Shown: one piece after another, positions 17,181 through 32,100 of the stretch
Layout: every line of letters starts with the position of its first letter
Position numbering within the stretch: the first letter of the stretch is position 1
NCBI RefSeq assembly: GCF_000224145.3
Contig: NC_020175.2
Span: 1,103,948 to 1,167,947 of the forward strand
Reading direction: 5' to 3'
DNA length: 64,000 nucleotides
Origin: Ciona intestinalis
Taxonomy: Eukaryota; Chordata; Ascidiacea; Phlebobranchia; Cionidae
Program-made: the position numbers and the translations under genes
Notes under the pieces: generated by a model
What the model was told of the DNA's origin: nothing
Databases searched by the model: none
What the model saw: the letters and a program-made list of their open reading frames with translations, nothing else

Positions 17181-20100
17181 GTATAAGTAAAACACCGTAC
17201 GGATTGCAAGCTGTTTATAGTCATATGGATGCTGTTTTTCTGTTAATATTCTCATCTTAGCCCGCCTAAATACTATATAGTAGGGGGGAATGGGGCACCT
17301 TTTCGTTCTATTTTCACCTCCCGTTTAGTATTATAACAGAGAAAATTCAAAGAATTTACCCTCGCGACTCCCCAGACCGTTGTTAATTGTTTAAAACACT
17401 ATCTTTTTTGTTAATTGTTTAAAACACTAATTTTTGGATCTGCCAAAGGTGTCCCATCTTTCCCCACTTAAGTTTACGTAACACCACGTAGTTTTATTTG
17501 CTCTTTCTAGTATATTACCGAGGTTCAGGAAGAATCATAACACATTGACGCCTTTGCATGCCATAAATAAGATATCCGTAAACAGTAGTGATAACTTGTG
17601 ATAAATTAAGTTCTTTGTGCTTGATGGGAATCGTTTAAATTCTCTTTTACTTAAAAACTATTATTTCTTAATGAACTCAACTATTTGGTGAACTCGTAAC
17701 TAAGGGCGCGGTTTTATTAAGATTGAGAAACAAACGCTATTAATTCTCTTACTGGCTATATAGTAGGGTGGGGAAAGATGGGACACCTTTTCATTATGTT
17801 TTCTCTTCCATTTGGCAGTAGACAAAGAACATTTAAAGAATTATGAAACCGTATCCTTACTACTTCCACAGACCGTTGTTAGTTCTTTAAAACACGATCA
17901 GGTTATTTGGAAATTATGTGTTAAAGGTGTCCCATCTCCCCCCACCCTACTACATATTAAGTAGTGCGGTCAAGTAAATTCTCTTTTAAAGCAGACAAGA
18001 CTTGTCCTTCGGGTTACACTACGTTCACCGATGGTAGCAAATGCTACAAACTTGTAACTAAGAATGAGAACTATGATGGGGCTGCGAGGGTTTGTGGGAA
18101 AGATGGCGCACGAGTTGCAATGGTAAGAAACGTTTAAAGATACAAGAATATATAGGCGGTGCTTGTTCACAGCTGGACTTGGACGGCTATTTTCTTTCGC
18201 TGCCAGAGTACAAAACAGAATCTGCGATAAATTAAAATGTCTTTAGCTGCAATATACACGAGGTTTTCGCCATTTTTTGCCTCGCATCATTTCCGTATAC
18301 CAATTACTTGCCATCTCATTAGATTGGAACAAAATAATGGTCAAATAATTTGGCAATTTTACATTCCGCGCGCTACATAGTGTAATAAACGTTTTGTGCA
18401 AAAATAATTTGCGAAACGAGAAGGCAGTGCCGGCAAGTAGATAAGGTTGTGGAATGGTTATGTTGGGTGTGGTAGAGCTTTGTACCCCAGAAAGCAGACA
18501 CATCACTGTTCCCCGAAAAGCCGACACCCCGCTCATGCATCTTTTTCCTATAATTCTAACGTAATCTTGCTTTTACAGCCGAAGAGCGACACAGCAACAA
18601 GTTTCATGCTTGATATCGTGAAAAGAACCGTTCCCGATAAGAGAGTTCTCAGCGGCCAATTGCAAATCGGTAAGTCTCGCGTATTTAGTGTGTTTTATCC
18701 AACGTCATTACAATATAATGTATTATTAATACATCAATTAAAATATTATGTTTTGACGTTGGGTTTCGCGTTTTATATCAGCGGTAATGCTCGCGATTCA
18801 TTCAATCACCAAATGTAAAATAACATATAGTTAAACTAATGTATTATCGTTTAGGTGCAAAGTACACCGATGGGAATTACAAATGGGAAGGGGGGAAAGA
18901 ATTCACTTACACCAATTGGAGGAATTCACAACCCAGACATGGAAAAAATTGCGTAGCTATGCTGGTATCCAATGGAAAATGGAGAACCAAAACTTGCCGG
19001 AGAACGTCGGCGTTTTTCTGTCAATACGGTAAAATTATATTCTTTGGTTATACTTTTTTATTATTAGTATACTTTTAATGGCGTTGTGTTGCGAATACCT
19101 ATCTAGGTCAGTTTGAGATACTCAACAAATATCCCAATTTTTTTTTATTGTGTTCTGCGTTTATTCAGTGTTTTTTTTACGCTGCCTGTGTCTTATCTTT
19201 ATAAATAGCACCACTGCATCAAATGCGTTTTTTTAACCTTCATATCCTTACGAATTATAACAGCTTCTGTACATCCTCTTATCGTTCATGTATCCAACTC
19301 ATTCATACCATAACCTTGACTGCCTTTAGGTAAGGGTATAGCACATATACTTTTCTCGCATACGCCTACATATGCGTTATACAAATACCAATTGTATGTA
19401 CTTACACCTAATATCGCCAACAGGTTTAAATTCATGTGAGGATGACCCTTGTCTTAACGGTGGAACTTGCATTCCCCAAAACAATGACTTCACGTGTGTT
19501 TGCCCACCCTCGGTGAAAGGAGATCGTTGCGAAATAGGTAATCACTAAGTTCTATATATAGTAGGGTGGGGGAAGATGGGACACTTTCCATTCTATTTCC
19601 CTGTCTAATTTTGTTAGTAAAGAACATTCAAAGAACTACAAAACCGTATTCTCACGATTTCCATAAATCGTTGTTAATTGTTTAAAACATGATCCCGATA
19701 TCTTACGCCTACCATACAAACTGTTGCTCTGTTATATCTTGATATTGTAACGCTAAATTTGGTTAAAACGTCGAACTTTAAAATACATACAGCTAGATCG
19801 CTTTGTTAATTTCACACTGGGTGTTTTGTTTATCAAACACAAACATTTACCCTATACATGTCAACATATTAACTTTACTACTCCCCGATTTTAAACTAAC
19901 ATTGTTATGTTTTGCACGTGATCAATTCTGACGATTTTCCCGCTCCTTTTTAAACGATTGTTTTGTTTTTAGCTTCCGCGTGTTTGACTAAAAACAAATG
20001 CAAAAACAACGGAACCTGCTACGAAATTGAAGACGGTAAAACAGGATGCAAATGTAAACCTGAATTTACTGGCAGGACATGTAGTACGTAGCCTATAACT

Positions 20101-23100
20101 GATTTACTTATTTGAACATCAATACAGACTATTTTAATTTATTCATTGTAACTTAAATTTTTTCCTTGCGTGACTGGAAAACGACAGTCGTTATATGTTT
20201 ATATCAACCGGGTGTTGTGTTTCATATGCCTTGCGCCAGTTTTTATCAAGTATGTTACGAGTTACCAAGTGTGTTATTTTGTAGGTGATTCCTTTTTTTA
20301 CTTGTGGCTGATAATTTGGACACACATTAATGACCACTGGGTTGGAGCAATTGCCGTTAAATATCTTGCCCTAACACATTCATTACCTAACACATTCTAT
20401 AGCTTTGTACAGGTGTTTTAGAAAAGTTAGCAACTAAAAAGATAACCATGATAGTGACACATGGAAAAATAATTGCGAAGTTACACACTTGTCATTGCGA
20501 ATTAAGTTTTTCTATTGCATAGATAAGCAGAAGAAACATCATTGTGGTGCCAAAGGCGACCCACATTATCACACGTTTGATGGAACTAAAATAGATTTCA
20601 TGGGCACATGTAACTATGTGTTACTTAACACCACATGTCCAAAGGTGGAACATATATTCTTTGAGGTAATAAACTATATTTTAATTGGTATGGAAGAGTG
20701 GATACAAATATGATTGCTTTCCATCTTTTGGTTTAACCGTATGTCATACATCTTTCAATTCAGTAGTTTCAACCAATCATTATATTTTTTACGATTTTTG
20801 CAGGTCGAAAACTCTGACATGGGCAGACCTGGTATTTCTTGGTTTCTGCAAGGCAAAGTTCAGTTTCAAGGCATCACTGTTAACATTGGTAGAGGTGGAA
20901 CTTTTAAGGTATTGCCAGCGGGGGTGCAAGATACAACTTAATACATAATTGGACCCTATAAATAGCACTTGTGTCACACAAAGATATGTGTGCGTTTATA
21001 CTTGTCACTAGTAGGTATACAGCGACTACTAGTAGGATGGATACTGTTAGCACTATCAGTAATCAAGTCATTAACAAAACCTTTTTTTAATTGTAAGTAG
21101 CAAGTACGATTAGAATAATGAGAATACGGTTATGATGCTCATTTTTGGTACTTAACGCTTTGCACACAGCTGTGTTACAGGTTTCAACCTATACACTTTC
21201 ACTGTTCTTTTAAAATTATTTAATATTCTTTATACCATTTAAGGTGGATGGAGAAAAAATAAATCTGCCCTATGAGAATCAGACAACAGGACTCCGTATT
21301 TTCCCAAAAGGATCAACATTTCGAATTGTCACTTCGTTCAATCTTGAAATTAAATACAACGGACGTTACAATATTGATATTTATCTACCTTGTGAATATC
21401 AAAATTGCACAGAAGGTAACATGTTTAGATTAGTTGAGGTTTCTGACATCTGAACCAACTAGAATTTATTTGTAGCTTAGTACAAGGGGAAGACTATATT
21501 AAACAAAAATAGATGTAAGAAAACTTTAAATGCATTATGAGAATTTTTGGTTGCAAGATTTTTCGTTACAGTTTTCATAATATTTCTTAGGTCTTTGTGG
21601 TGATTTGAATGGAGACCCTTCTGATGACTTGAAGGGATTAGAAGAACATGAGTTTGGAAACTTGTGGTTGATTGAGGGTGGCAAGCCTGGGTAAATTACA
21701 AACATATTATTTGCAGTGTTGGGACATTTTCTGTCTTAAAAATGTCTATTACTTTTATATGATGTTTTTTAATTTTCATTATTTTGTTATATCAAAGTCC
21801 AGTGACACTTTTATTTGGTAAAAATAACATGCATTGTCACATGGCCGGTTTTCGTTACATAATCGTTTTGATTTGCAGTTTTGACCTCTTTTGTCTTTTA
21901 AAACTTTTATAGTAACTTTAGATCACATTTGAGTATTCTTTAAACAAATTTGGATTTTTTGTTGGCATGTTACTTTACCCCTATTATATTTTTTAAAGTT
22001 GTCAAGCGGGAAAAAAGCAAAACACTTGCCCAGCAACCTCGTATGACACTGGTGAATGTAATTGTGACATATTATCAGAGAAAAATGATTGTTTTGCTGA
22101 ATGCCATAAAGTGCTTGATCCTCAGAAGTTTATCAATGTGAGTCAATCATACTTATTATTTCCAATAGAATAATAAAATAATGTTTTTTTGCCAAATTGT
22201 GTTTTTCTATTTTTAATATATTCCCAATTCAGGATTGCAATTTTGATATGTGTGCGTACAATGGCACCCAACAAAGTTTGCCAGGAATATTGGATACATA
22301 TGCAGCTCAGTGTAGATTGTTGGGTGCCAAAGTTTGTGACTGGAGGACCAAGTGTGGATTTGGTAAGTGGGCTACTTAGTAAATACATGTTAACCCAAAA
22401 GAGTGTAACACTCTTTAGGTTAACTGGGTTTCTTTTGTTAGAACCCATAAATACAAGTAATATTTCTTTATTTTACACTGAATTTAAATTAACAGCGCCA
22501 TCCGCTATGTTAATTTTGTCCAACATCTGGAATTTTGTTACAGGATTGGTGTGCCCCACAAATTCAAAAGCCACCACTTGTTTAAGTGAGTGTGAAAACA
22601 GTTGTAACAGCCCAAATGCAGCTCAAGGATGTATCAATGCAGCACCATGTGTTGAAGGTATATATTGAATTTGTGTGATCCAATTTTGACAAATTAAGTT
22701 TTTCGAAAATTAATAATTTAAAAAAAAATTTTTTTGTTATAATTTTTCTTTCTCAGGCTGCCAGTGTGACCCTGGGTTTGTTAAAGCTGGGACTGAGTGC
22801 GTTCCTCTTAGAGATTGTGGATGTCAGAGCAATGGACGTTATTATAAGGTATAAGTATATTGAGTAATAAGTATTTGATTGTAAACAAGAATGAGAGTCA
22901 GGTCTATTATATTCAGAACATGATGCCTAAATATATGATATAGCTAAGTAGAATGTAAGAATCAAAGTATGAAGTGCATAAATGGTTTGTCTAATACACT
23001 CCTATTCAATTGTTTGCAATACTATTAGGAGATATCAGATGACAAAATATGTTATGGGTGCCTGGTGTTTAAAATCCCAATTACATTATATTGTTGTTTT

Positions 23101-26100
23101 TCAGTCAGGGGAATTCTTTTACAAGGTGGGATGTACCGAGTTATGTGAATGCATCAAACAAAACATTTACTGTGAACCAGTTAGTTGTGCAGACACTGAA
23201 CAATGTACTGTTGATTCAAAGGGAGTTCTTGGTTGTTCTCCCAAGCGTAAGTTGAGACAATTAAATTATTGTATTGGATCACTGTTTCTGTTTCTGTTTA
23301 GAGTACAGTTAGTACAACATAATCTTCCAAGTAACTTTTTAAACTACTAATTACACTACTTTACATTGTGGTGCGTTTAATGCGCTGAATTCACCTCTTT
23401 TTTCACATATATTGTATTTTTACATATTTATTTAAATATTTTATTATTTTAACATACTTCTATATTTTTTTATTTAAACACAGAGTTTTCCAGCTGCAAA
23501 GTTTGGGGTGAAGGTTTCTATTCAACATATGACCAGTTGCCGACATACGAGCAGTTTAGGTTTGCCGGTACTTGCAGATACTGTTTAAGTCAAAGTGCTA
23601 ACCTCGTGGTTAGCGACCCAAGGTGGTTTAAAATTTCCATTAGCCACTTGGTGGTAGAAGAAAGTGGAAGTCGTATTGTGATGCGATCGGCAGAAGTTGA
23701 GTTTGGGGGACGTGTACCAATGTCTGTGAGCTTCCAATTTGATGGAACAACTAAGGTGAACTTTTTTTTAAATAGTTTATGATAATTCACAAAGTTACAT
23801 ACATACAACACCTTTGTTATAATCTATATCGGTGGTCTGCCACACAAAGTTATACAAGATACATTCATTTAAGATACTTACTAACCTGAATAACTCTTGT
23901 ATATATGTCTATCCAGTATATGTTATAATGATTGTTATTTCATAGCTCATTACATATCACTCTGATATTAATTTCACATATTTTCCCAATTGCCATAATA
24001 AAAGAGCGAATCAGGAGATAAAGCCAAAAGTTATAAACTGTTATAAAAAAAAAAACAGTTGTGAATAGGTGTAACCATCATTAAGCATTGTTTATTGCAG
24101 GTTAACCATCAAGTTGTTACTGGCTACACATCTGCTATGTGTGAAGTAAAACCTGAAGGAAAATTCACCACACTGTATATAAAGCACAGTGGAGTAATTG
24201 TGAAGTTTTACAAAGGAACTGTTATGGTAACTGTGCCATCCAGCTACAGTGGAGAGGTATGTTGGTGTAAATTATATTTTGAAATCATTACATATTTTGG
24301 AATTATTGTAATGTTATTATATTTTAAAGATATTACTATCGGTAATAATGACAATATGGTTAATTTTGAATGACTTGGTTAGTATTAAAATTTTCAATAA
24401 AATATTCTTTCTAGCTTGACTGTCTTTGTGCAAACTCAAATGGAGATTCAAGTGATGACATCACAAATGCTAATGGTGATGTCATAACTGATATCAATGC
24501 ATTTGGAATGAGGAACCAGATTGGAACTTGCGATGATGCTACACCTCAACCTAAGCGAGATTGTGCACAAGAAAGTCAATTGTAAGTTTATAGTGAGCAA
24601 GGGTCTTAACATCTTGTGATTGGCAAAAAGATGGATACCATCATTCATTTTTATTTATTTTTAAGTAACAAATTAAAAAGTAACAAATTTAGTGTTTTTA
24701 AATTTTTTAGCAGTGTCGTTTTATGTTAGCAGTATCTAAAGCCAAACAGATCTTTTATATTTCATGAGGGTTTTAAAACAAGCAATCTTATAATATCTTA
24801 TAATGCAATACATTCCTTCCAATCTACAGTGGTAGTAATGATATGTGCGGAGTGATCAGCGAGCCAGAAGGTTCATTATCAGCATGCCATGATCATATAC
24901 ACCCTGATGTCTTCGTGGGAAACTGTGTATCGGATGTTTGTGCGAGCAATGGAAATAACAAAGCTTTAGTTGAGGTACGTCACTTGAATGAACTATTTTA
25001 ATTTAGAAATATTTATATTAATAATTAATATATTTTACAAATACCATTTCTTACAACTGTTGTTTTATTGTTAACTTTGTATGGTTTGTCAAAATGAATG
25101 CAGTTCAATGCATGAAATCTCATTGGTTTAATTGAACTTTAGTATTAATCACTGACTTGTGTATTTCAAGTTATGTGAAACATGTCTAACAACTGTCTTC
25201 ACCAGGAAAACCCAAACTAAACTGTTCCAAGATTGATGATCTTTCAAAATGCATAAAGTATAAAATAGGACTTAGACTTTATGCCTTTGTTATTACTTTT
25301 ACCTCACTGTATAAGAATAAAAATGACATTCATTTTTTTGTAATATCACCCATACATTGATAAACAAATGACATTTGTTCAATAAAGCATAGTATGCTAA
25401 CCACATATTATCTACAGGCAGTAGATGAGTATGCCACAGAATGTCAGAAAACGAACCAACTAGATTGTAACTGGCATCAAAGCTTAACCACAGTAGTGTT
25501 TGATTGCCCTGAGAATAGTAATTATGATGGGTGTGCTCCAGGGTGCCAGAACACTTGCCAAGACCCTTATGCAACTGACAGGTAATTTAATTGCTGAATG
25601 AGGGTAAAACAAATCGATATTTTAATGCTTTAAAATATTCTTAACCTTTCTGCATGCATACCTGAGGTGAGTAATATTCAACCCAGAGTTGTATTCCATC
25701 CAGAACCCACACTAAGCTCAATAAATATTAAAGTTTACGCGGCGTACCAGTTGGTGCTAAACGATTCCTATCAGATTGTACTGAAATTGATTACCTTGTA
25801 ATTGAAAAAGTTATAGTTAGGCTCTGACTTTACATTTCTTTTTTTTTGGTAACTAAGTATAATTTTTTTATTTCAGTTGTGATTTGCCAATTACATCTGG
25901 CTGCAAATGTAACTTTGGTTATGTACTTGATGGAACTGAATGCATTTTACCTGAAAAATGTGGCTGCACTCTTAAAGATGGCTCTTATGTCTCATTGGGT
26001 AAGTGAGGACATTTCATTTATTTTAGGAAAATATTAGAATTTGAAAAAGTAGTTAAAGCTGAAAAACAGGAATTAAATTGTTAACTTTTTCATTTGTATT

Positions 26101-29100
26101 GTTATGTAAAAGTTAGCAATAATTGAATTCCCATACAGGTACAACTAGAATAACTCACCACTGTGAGCAAGAATGCAAATGTGAGAGGCCAAACGAATAT
26201 GTTTGTACTGATGACCCTTGTAAAGATGGTTACGTATGTGAAGAAAGGGAAAGTGGTTTATCTCAGTGTATTCCTGGCCCGGACTGTAAGTGATGCATCT
26301 TTTCTGTGATTATTTAAAAAAGAAAAACAGTTTAGCTACTTGTATTGTGATCATGTACGAATCAAAATTCTTAGATTGTCGGGTCTTTTGTATGGCTGTC
26401 TGTGCCATATTTTATTTATATTTAAGTATCACATGTTCGCGTCTATTCATTTATGATTATAAAACATAGTAAACCTTCTATTTTCACAGATACTACTACA
26501 CCTGCCCCAACTACTGCAATACCTGAACCAGGTAAGTTAAAATTTCCTTTTTATTTTCAACAAGTGCCGTTGCCCTTTAAGGATAAATAAGTAAAGTGTA
26601 TTTATTCATTAATAAAACCTTTATTTTCAGTTTCCTGTCAGTCAGCTATGGTTGTTGACTTGGTGTTTGTGGTTGATACAAGTTCCTCTGTTGGTGAGGA
26701 CAACTTTGACTTGGTGAAAAAATTCATTTCTGATACTATTGACTTTTATGACATTGGGCCTGACACTATGCAAGTTGGTATGTGAGTACAGCAGGACAGT
26801 AGAAATAGTTTGGAAAAGCAAGCTGATCCATGGTTACACGGCTGATTTGAAAAGCACAGGGTTGGCGCTTACGACTGTGGCGAGAGATTTAATGGGCGCT
26901 GGAGGATCCAGTGGTCGAAGAATGGATACTCCAGCAATTGTTGTTCTTATAACGGATGGAAAGTCTCTGGATGAAGTTGAAGAGCCAGCTGCGATCTTAC
27001 GGGAGCTTGCAACTGTGGTAACCCTTGGTATTGGAGACTTAGTGGTTAAAGATGAATTGGAAACAATAGCTTCAAGCCCAAGTGATAAATTTGTCACACA
27101 AGTTTCTGATTTCGATGATCTGTCAGAAATTACAAGATCTTTTGCTGAATCCTTATGTGCAGCTAAAAGTGAGTACTTTTTATCCATTTTTAAAGGTGAC
27201 TCATGTTATAATTATGAATAAGCAAACGTTTAGATTTACAGACTAAATATTGTTCTCAATTTAAAACCTTGCTGCTTGCATCTTCTTGTTTAATAAACAC
27301 CAGACCAGAATAAAAGGTTTAACATAATATTCACAACTCAAGTACTTTTTCTTTACTTAAAGTTGTTTTACTTTTACTTAAAGATGTAAGTGACAAGGAG
27401 ACCTGTGGATCTGAAGGTGACTTCAGGTATCTTACTCTGGATGGAAAGAACTTCAGTTTCAACGGTTCATGTAGTTACACCCTAGTGAATGTTTTCTGCA
27501 AAAATCTGGATCAATTTACAGTTGTGGTAAGAAGAGTAAGCAGTTTCACTATGGCTTAGATTATTCTTATTAAATAAATATTTGCTGAAGTTATCATTCT
27601 GTTGCAATTTTGAAAAGTTTGGTTACCTCAGTTTACATTTAAAAAGGTATTTTTAATGTAGTAACACATTTTATGTGCACAAAACTGACTAACACAGATT
27701 AGTTTTACCAAGTCAACTTGTCAAGCTTGTAGCAAAAAGGGCAGAAAAAATCTATTGTTCACTTTTTACGTTTATGCTTCTACAGCTTTTAAAAGATCCG
27801 CACGGCCATCCTGCTCCATATTTCTTTGCCAGAGCTGTTGTTGATATTATGGACTTCAGAATTGAATTGCAAAGAGATAATGTGATAACTGTAAGTTCAA
27901 TCTATGCAACTCTAGGAAAACTTAATTTAAAGAAATTTTTATGTCATTGTTAGAATACATGAATTGAAACAGAACAATTTCAAAATTTAGGCTCAGAAAC
28001 ATGTTTCTAAATTAGCCACACTTTAACAGATACCTTTTGTGTATATTTTATTATAGCATATTTTCCCATCTGTTGTTTTATCCTGTCTTTCCCCTATTTT
28101 ATTTTAATGATTATATTCTTCAGCCTCTCCTGATTGGAGAATAAATATAAAGTTGTAACTTACCTTCTTCACCCTAGGTTGATGGATTTCTGGTAAATAT
28201 TCCCTTCACAAGTAAGGATGGTGAAGTGAGAATTAGATTATCTGGAATTTATGTAAAAATATTTGCCAAAAATGGGATCACTGTCGAGTATGACGGGTCG
28301 TTTAACTTCAAAGTAGCGATGCCTGCCACTTTCATGGGTTGCACTCAAGGTAACTTTATTGTACACTTCTTTAAACTTACTGCTGTGAAAATGCAAATTG
28401 AGTATATGCAACACATTTGCTATGGAAACTTATAGGTCAATATCATGAAGTTTTTTAGTTTATTTTGTGTTTTGCCGGAGCCATAAGTTGAAGCTTGTAT
28501 ATAAATTATACAGAAAATTTATTTCTATAAAAACAAATGTAAAGGGAAAATAGATGTGTAAAGTCTATCCACTTTGTTATTGCTTTGTCCTCACTACCCT
28601 TGTACACAGGTTTGGCTGGAAATTACAATGGTCTACCAGATGATGACTTTACTGGTATTGATGAATTTGAACACGCTGAGGCATGGAAACTTGCAGGAAG
28701 TCCAATAAGGTGAGAAACTTATTTATCGGTTTAGTCGTGCTCTGAGTTGTAATCGGGTCTAATATTTTTATTGCGCCCTAAACTTGATTATGTTATTTGC
28801 TGTTTTTCTCAGTGTGCATGTAACTAACAATCAAAGATTAATTACAAAATAAAGGTTAACTTTTGTTTCTCTGTTCTTTCTATTTTTCTATTAAAATAAC
28901 TTCCATTCACCTTGCTTTTGTTAGGAGTTACCTTAATACAAATTTTTAGGTTTTTTCTCCTATAGTTAACAAACTTTCAAGTTTTTTTGTTTTTTCTTAT
29001 AATAAACTCTCATGTTATTTCACAGTTGTATTGCTGGCGATCCATTACATAAATGTGAAGACGGCAACTTTAAGAGTGGAACTTGTGGTTGTGAATCTAT

Positions 29101-32100
29101 GAGAGATCCAAACTTTGTCTTCAGTGATTGCATGCAACAAGTGGCACCTCTCTCATATGTTGGGGTAAATATGTCGTGTTGTATACATGTGTGGTAATTT
29201 AATGAGTGCCTTGAATGACCAGGAATACTTGAATACTTTAAAGGAATAGCAATGGTTACTTTCACATTTGCATAGGCATGTACTAAGAAAACATGAAGTA
29301 TTGAATATAAATGAACTGTATTTGGCTACTGTAGTTTTAAAATTATGATTAACGAACAGTCAGAACAGTTTGGTCTATTTTGGCTGTGAAAATATTTTAT
29401 ATTTCCCTTAAAAAAATGACACAAAAATATTTTGTTAGAAATTTCTTTATATCAAAACCCACACTTTATCCAGGATTGTCAGTTTGATGCTTGTGTTCAT
29501 GCTGGTTCAAGTCATGCCATAGATGCAAACTTTGCATCGTACGCACAAGCATGTGAACGAGCAGGCTTCCCAGTTAACTGGAGAGCAGCATGTAGCATTG
29601 GTAAGTAGGAGATTTGTATTTAACAGAAGTTACTTGTCTGGCTGTATGTTAGCTAATACTGTATTAAAATTCCTGTTTTTTTTACACAAAAGAACACCTA
29701 ACAATAATATAAAGTTCTATAGTATATTGAGGACTATCACTCTTAACTAACTAATATGCAACTCTTGAATGCAGACAACAACGTTTGTCCCCCCAACTCC
29801 ACATATGATTCTTGCACAACTGGATGTTCGAACACATGCTCAGACCCAACTGCGGAAACTAAGTGTCCAACATCACCTTGTAAAGAAGGTAGCGTATACA
29901 TACTTTGTCTATTGAAATATTTAACTGTAATGCTCAAGTGAACTTTTTGTTTGGTACTGGGGATTTTCCTATTGAGCATTAAAGAATCGTTTATATTTTA
30001 ATTCAAATGTGCTTTCTAACTTACAAGAAATTATTTTTTTACTACAATATGCCTTCTTTTCCTATACTCCTATGTTTTTCATTAGAATACTTAAACAGGA
30101 AATCTTTTGTTGTTTAACTTTATTATGTTTATATAAATATGTTGTATTGTTTTTTGATACAACTCAAAGAGAAACTACCGTGTTTATAGGTTGTAAATGC
30201 AATGGTGACATGGTCTTATCTGGCACTGAATGTGTTCCACTTGAAAAGTGTGGTTGTGTCATGAATAAAAGATACTACAAGGTAAATTATTTTAATATAT
30301 GCACCATCCGGCATATAAATAACTAAGCACATTCTAGCTTATGACTACCCTTTGTGTACTTATATCCAAAGGTAAACAGTGGTATACCATTTTAATTATA
30401 AGTGTATTCATAGACATTAGAGAATAAAATCTTTTTTAAATGCTTTAAATCTCTACTTTTAATAGAACAACGAAGAGTTCTACACTGAAGGATGTTCTGA
30501 GGTGTGTAGTTGTGTGGATGGGGAAGCAGTTTGTAATGCAACTGATTGTGAAGATGATCAATATTGTGGGGCAGATTTGAAAGGAGTACTGGGCTGTCAG
30601 GCTCAAGGTAAATAAATTATGTGTGGTTACTACTTATTAAAACACTTGTGTTACAAAAGACAACACTAAATCTTATTAACCTTATCGTAACTTGTCATTT
30701 GGAGTTGTCTATCTTTAATTCCATGTTAAGATAACAATTACCACACAGATGTCATCCATGTACAAAGCAAAAACATATCCGTACATTTGTGTCTTTATAG
30801 GAAATAAAGCAATACTTGAAGGAAAACATATTAAAACAAGGCTAAATCTGCTATATTTAATTTTATTGCATTTTCAGTGGTTGGGATTTGTGGACCAGCG
30901 GAGAATGGCAACTATCGTAACTTTGATGGTGAAGATAAACTTTCTTTCACCGAGGATTGTACTTACACATTGTCCAACACATCCGCATATTATAAGTTTG
31001 ATAAAAGATGGTTTGACATCAAGATTGATGTTTCAGGAACATCAACAAACCAGTTCTCTATTAATTCTGCTCAGATTTTGTTCAGAGGTGGAATGACTTA
31101 CATAGATTTCGGACCAGGAGTGCAGTTTTCGGTAAGCTGGACAGAAGCGTTAATTGGGGGGTTGGATTGCTCGTCTTGTTACTGTAGGATACAATGTTCA
31201 AAACTTGATGCTGTTTAGATCCCGGTAGACATATATGGCTTGGGCAAGGCCTAATCATAATGGCTCCATAAAGTATGACAAGTTGTATAAAGCTTCAGTG
31301 TTGTATTTTAGTATCCCTATACTCAAAACTTGGTGACAAACTTGATATTTTTTTACTCTTTAAAATTATACCATGTAATATCTTCCTGTATACTCTAATA
31401 TTAAATAAATCATATGTCTTTGGTAACCAATTGTTACTATCCCAGGTTAATGGTACTTACTTGCAAAGCTATGCTGATGACACAGTGTCGGTTTCTGTGA
31501 GCAATAATGTCATTACTTTGGAAACCACTGAAGACCTTACAGTTGTTTATGACGGTAGCTTGATTGATGTCAGTGTCAAAAATAATTACCAAGGGAAGGT
31601 AAATACGTTGTTTATTGTGGATTTTTATATACCTATTGTTACATTATGGTAACAAGCAAACTTTGGCTAAAGTCCACACCTCTGCGTTTTTGGTATGGGG
31701 AATATCATACTTCATACATTGTTTTACAGTTACCTATAAAGTAATGCAAATATGTAACTTAAAGACCTATATTTTATTGCATGCAAACTGATGCAATACC
31801 AATGCTGAATGATTACAAATTTAGTATGTCAACTTTAAATGTCTTACCAACATTTTGTTTTGCTGACTTTATGTGGCATCCATTAATCAGTTAAACATTT
31901 CCCAGCTTGGTGGCATATGCGGCAACTTTAATGGTCGAGTCACTGATGATTACCTGAAACCCGATGGTGACGTAACAGATAATATACCTGAGTTTATCAG
32001 TTACCACCAAATAGGTTTATGTGGTGGAGGGTTAGGAACACCTAAGAATGATTGTCCAAGTAGTGGCCAAAGGTAAATGATTTTAATTTATGATTCTTAT

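Noticed and set aside
26739..27221. A separate gene starting inside VWA1
   Set aside because: The open frame is the second half of the VWA exon after the frame break and ends at the normal donor at 27169.
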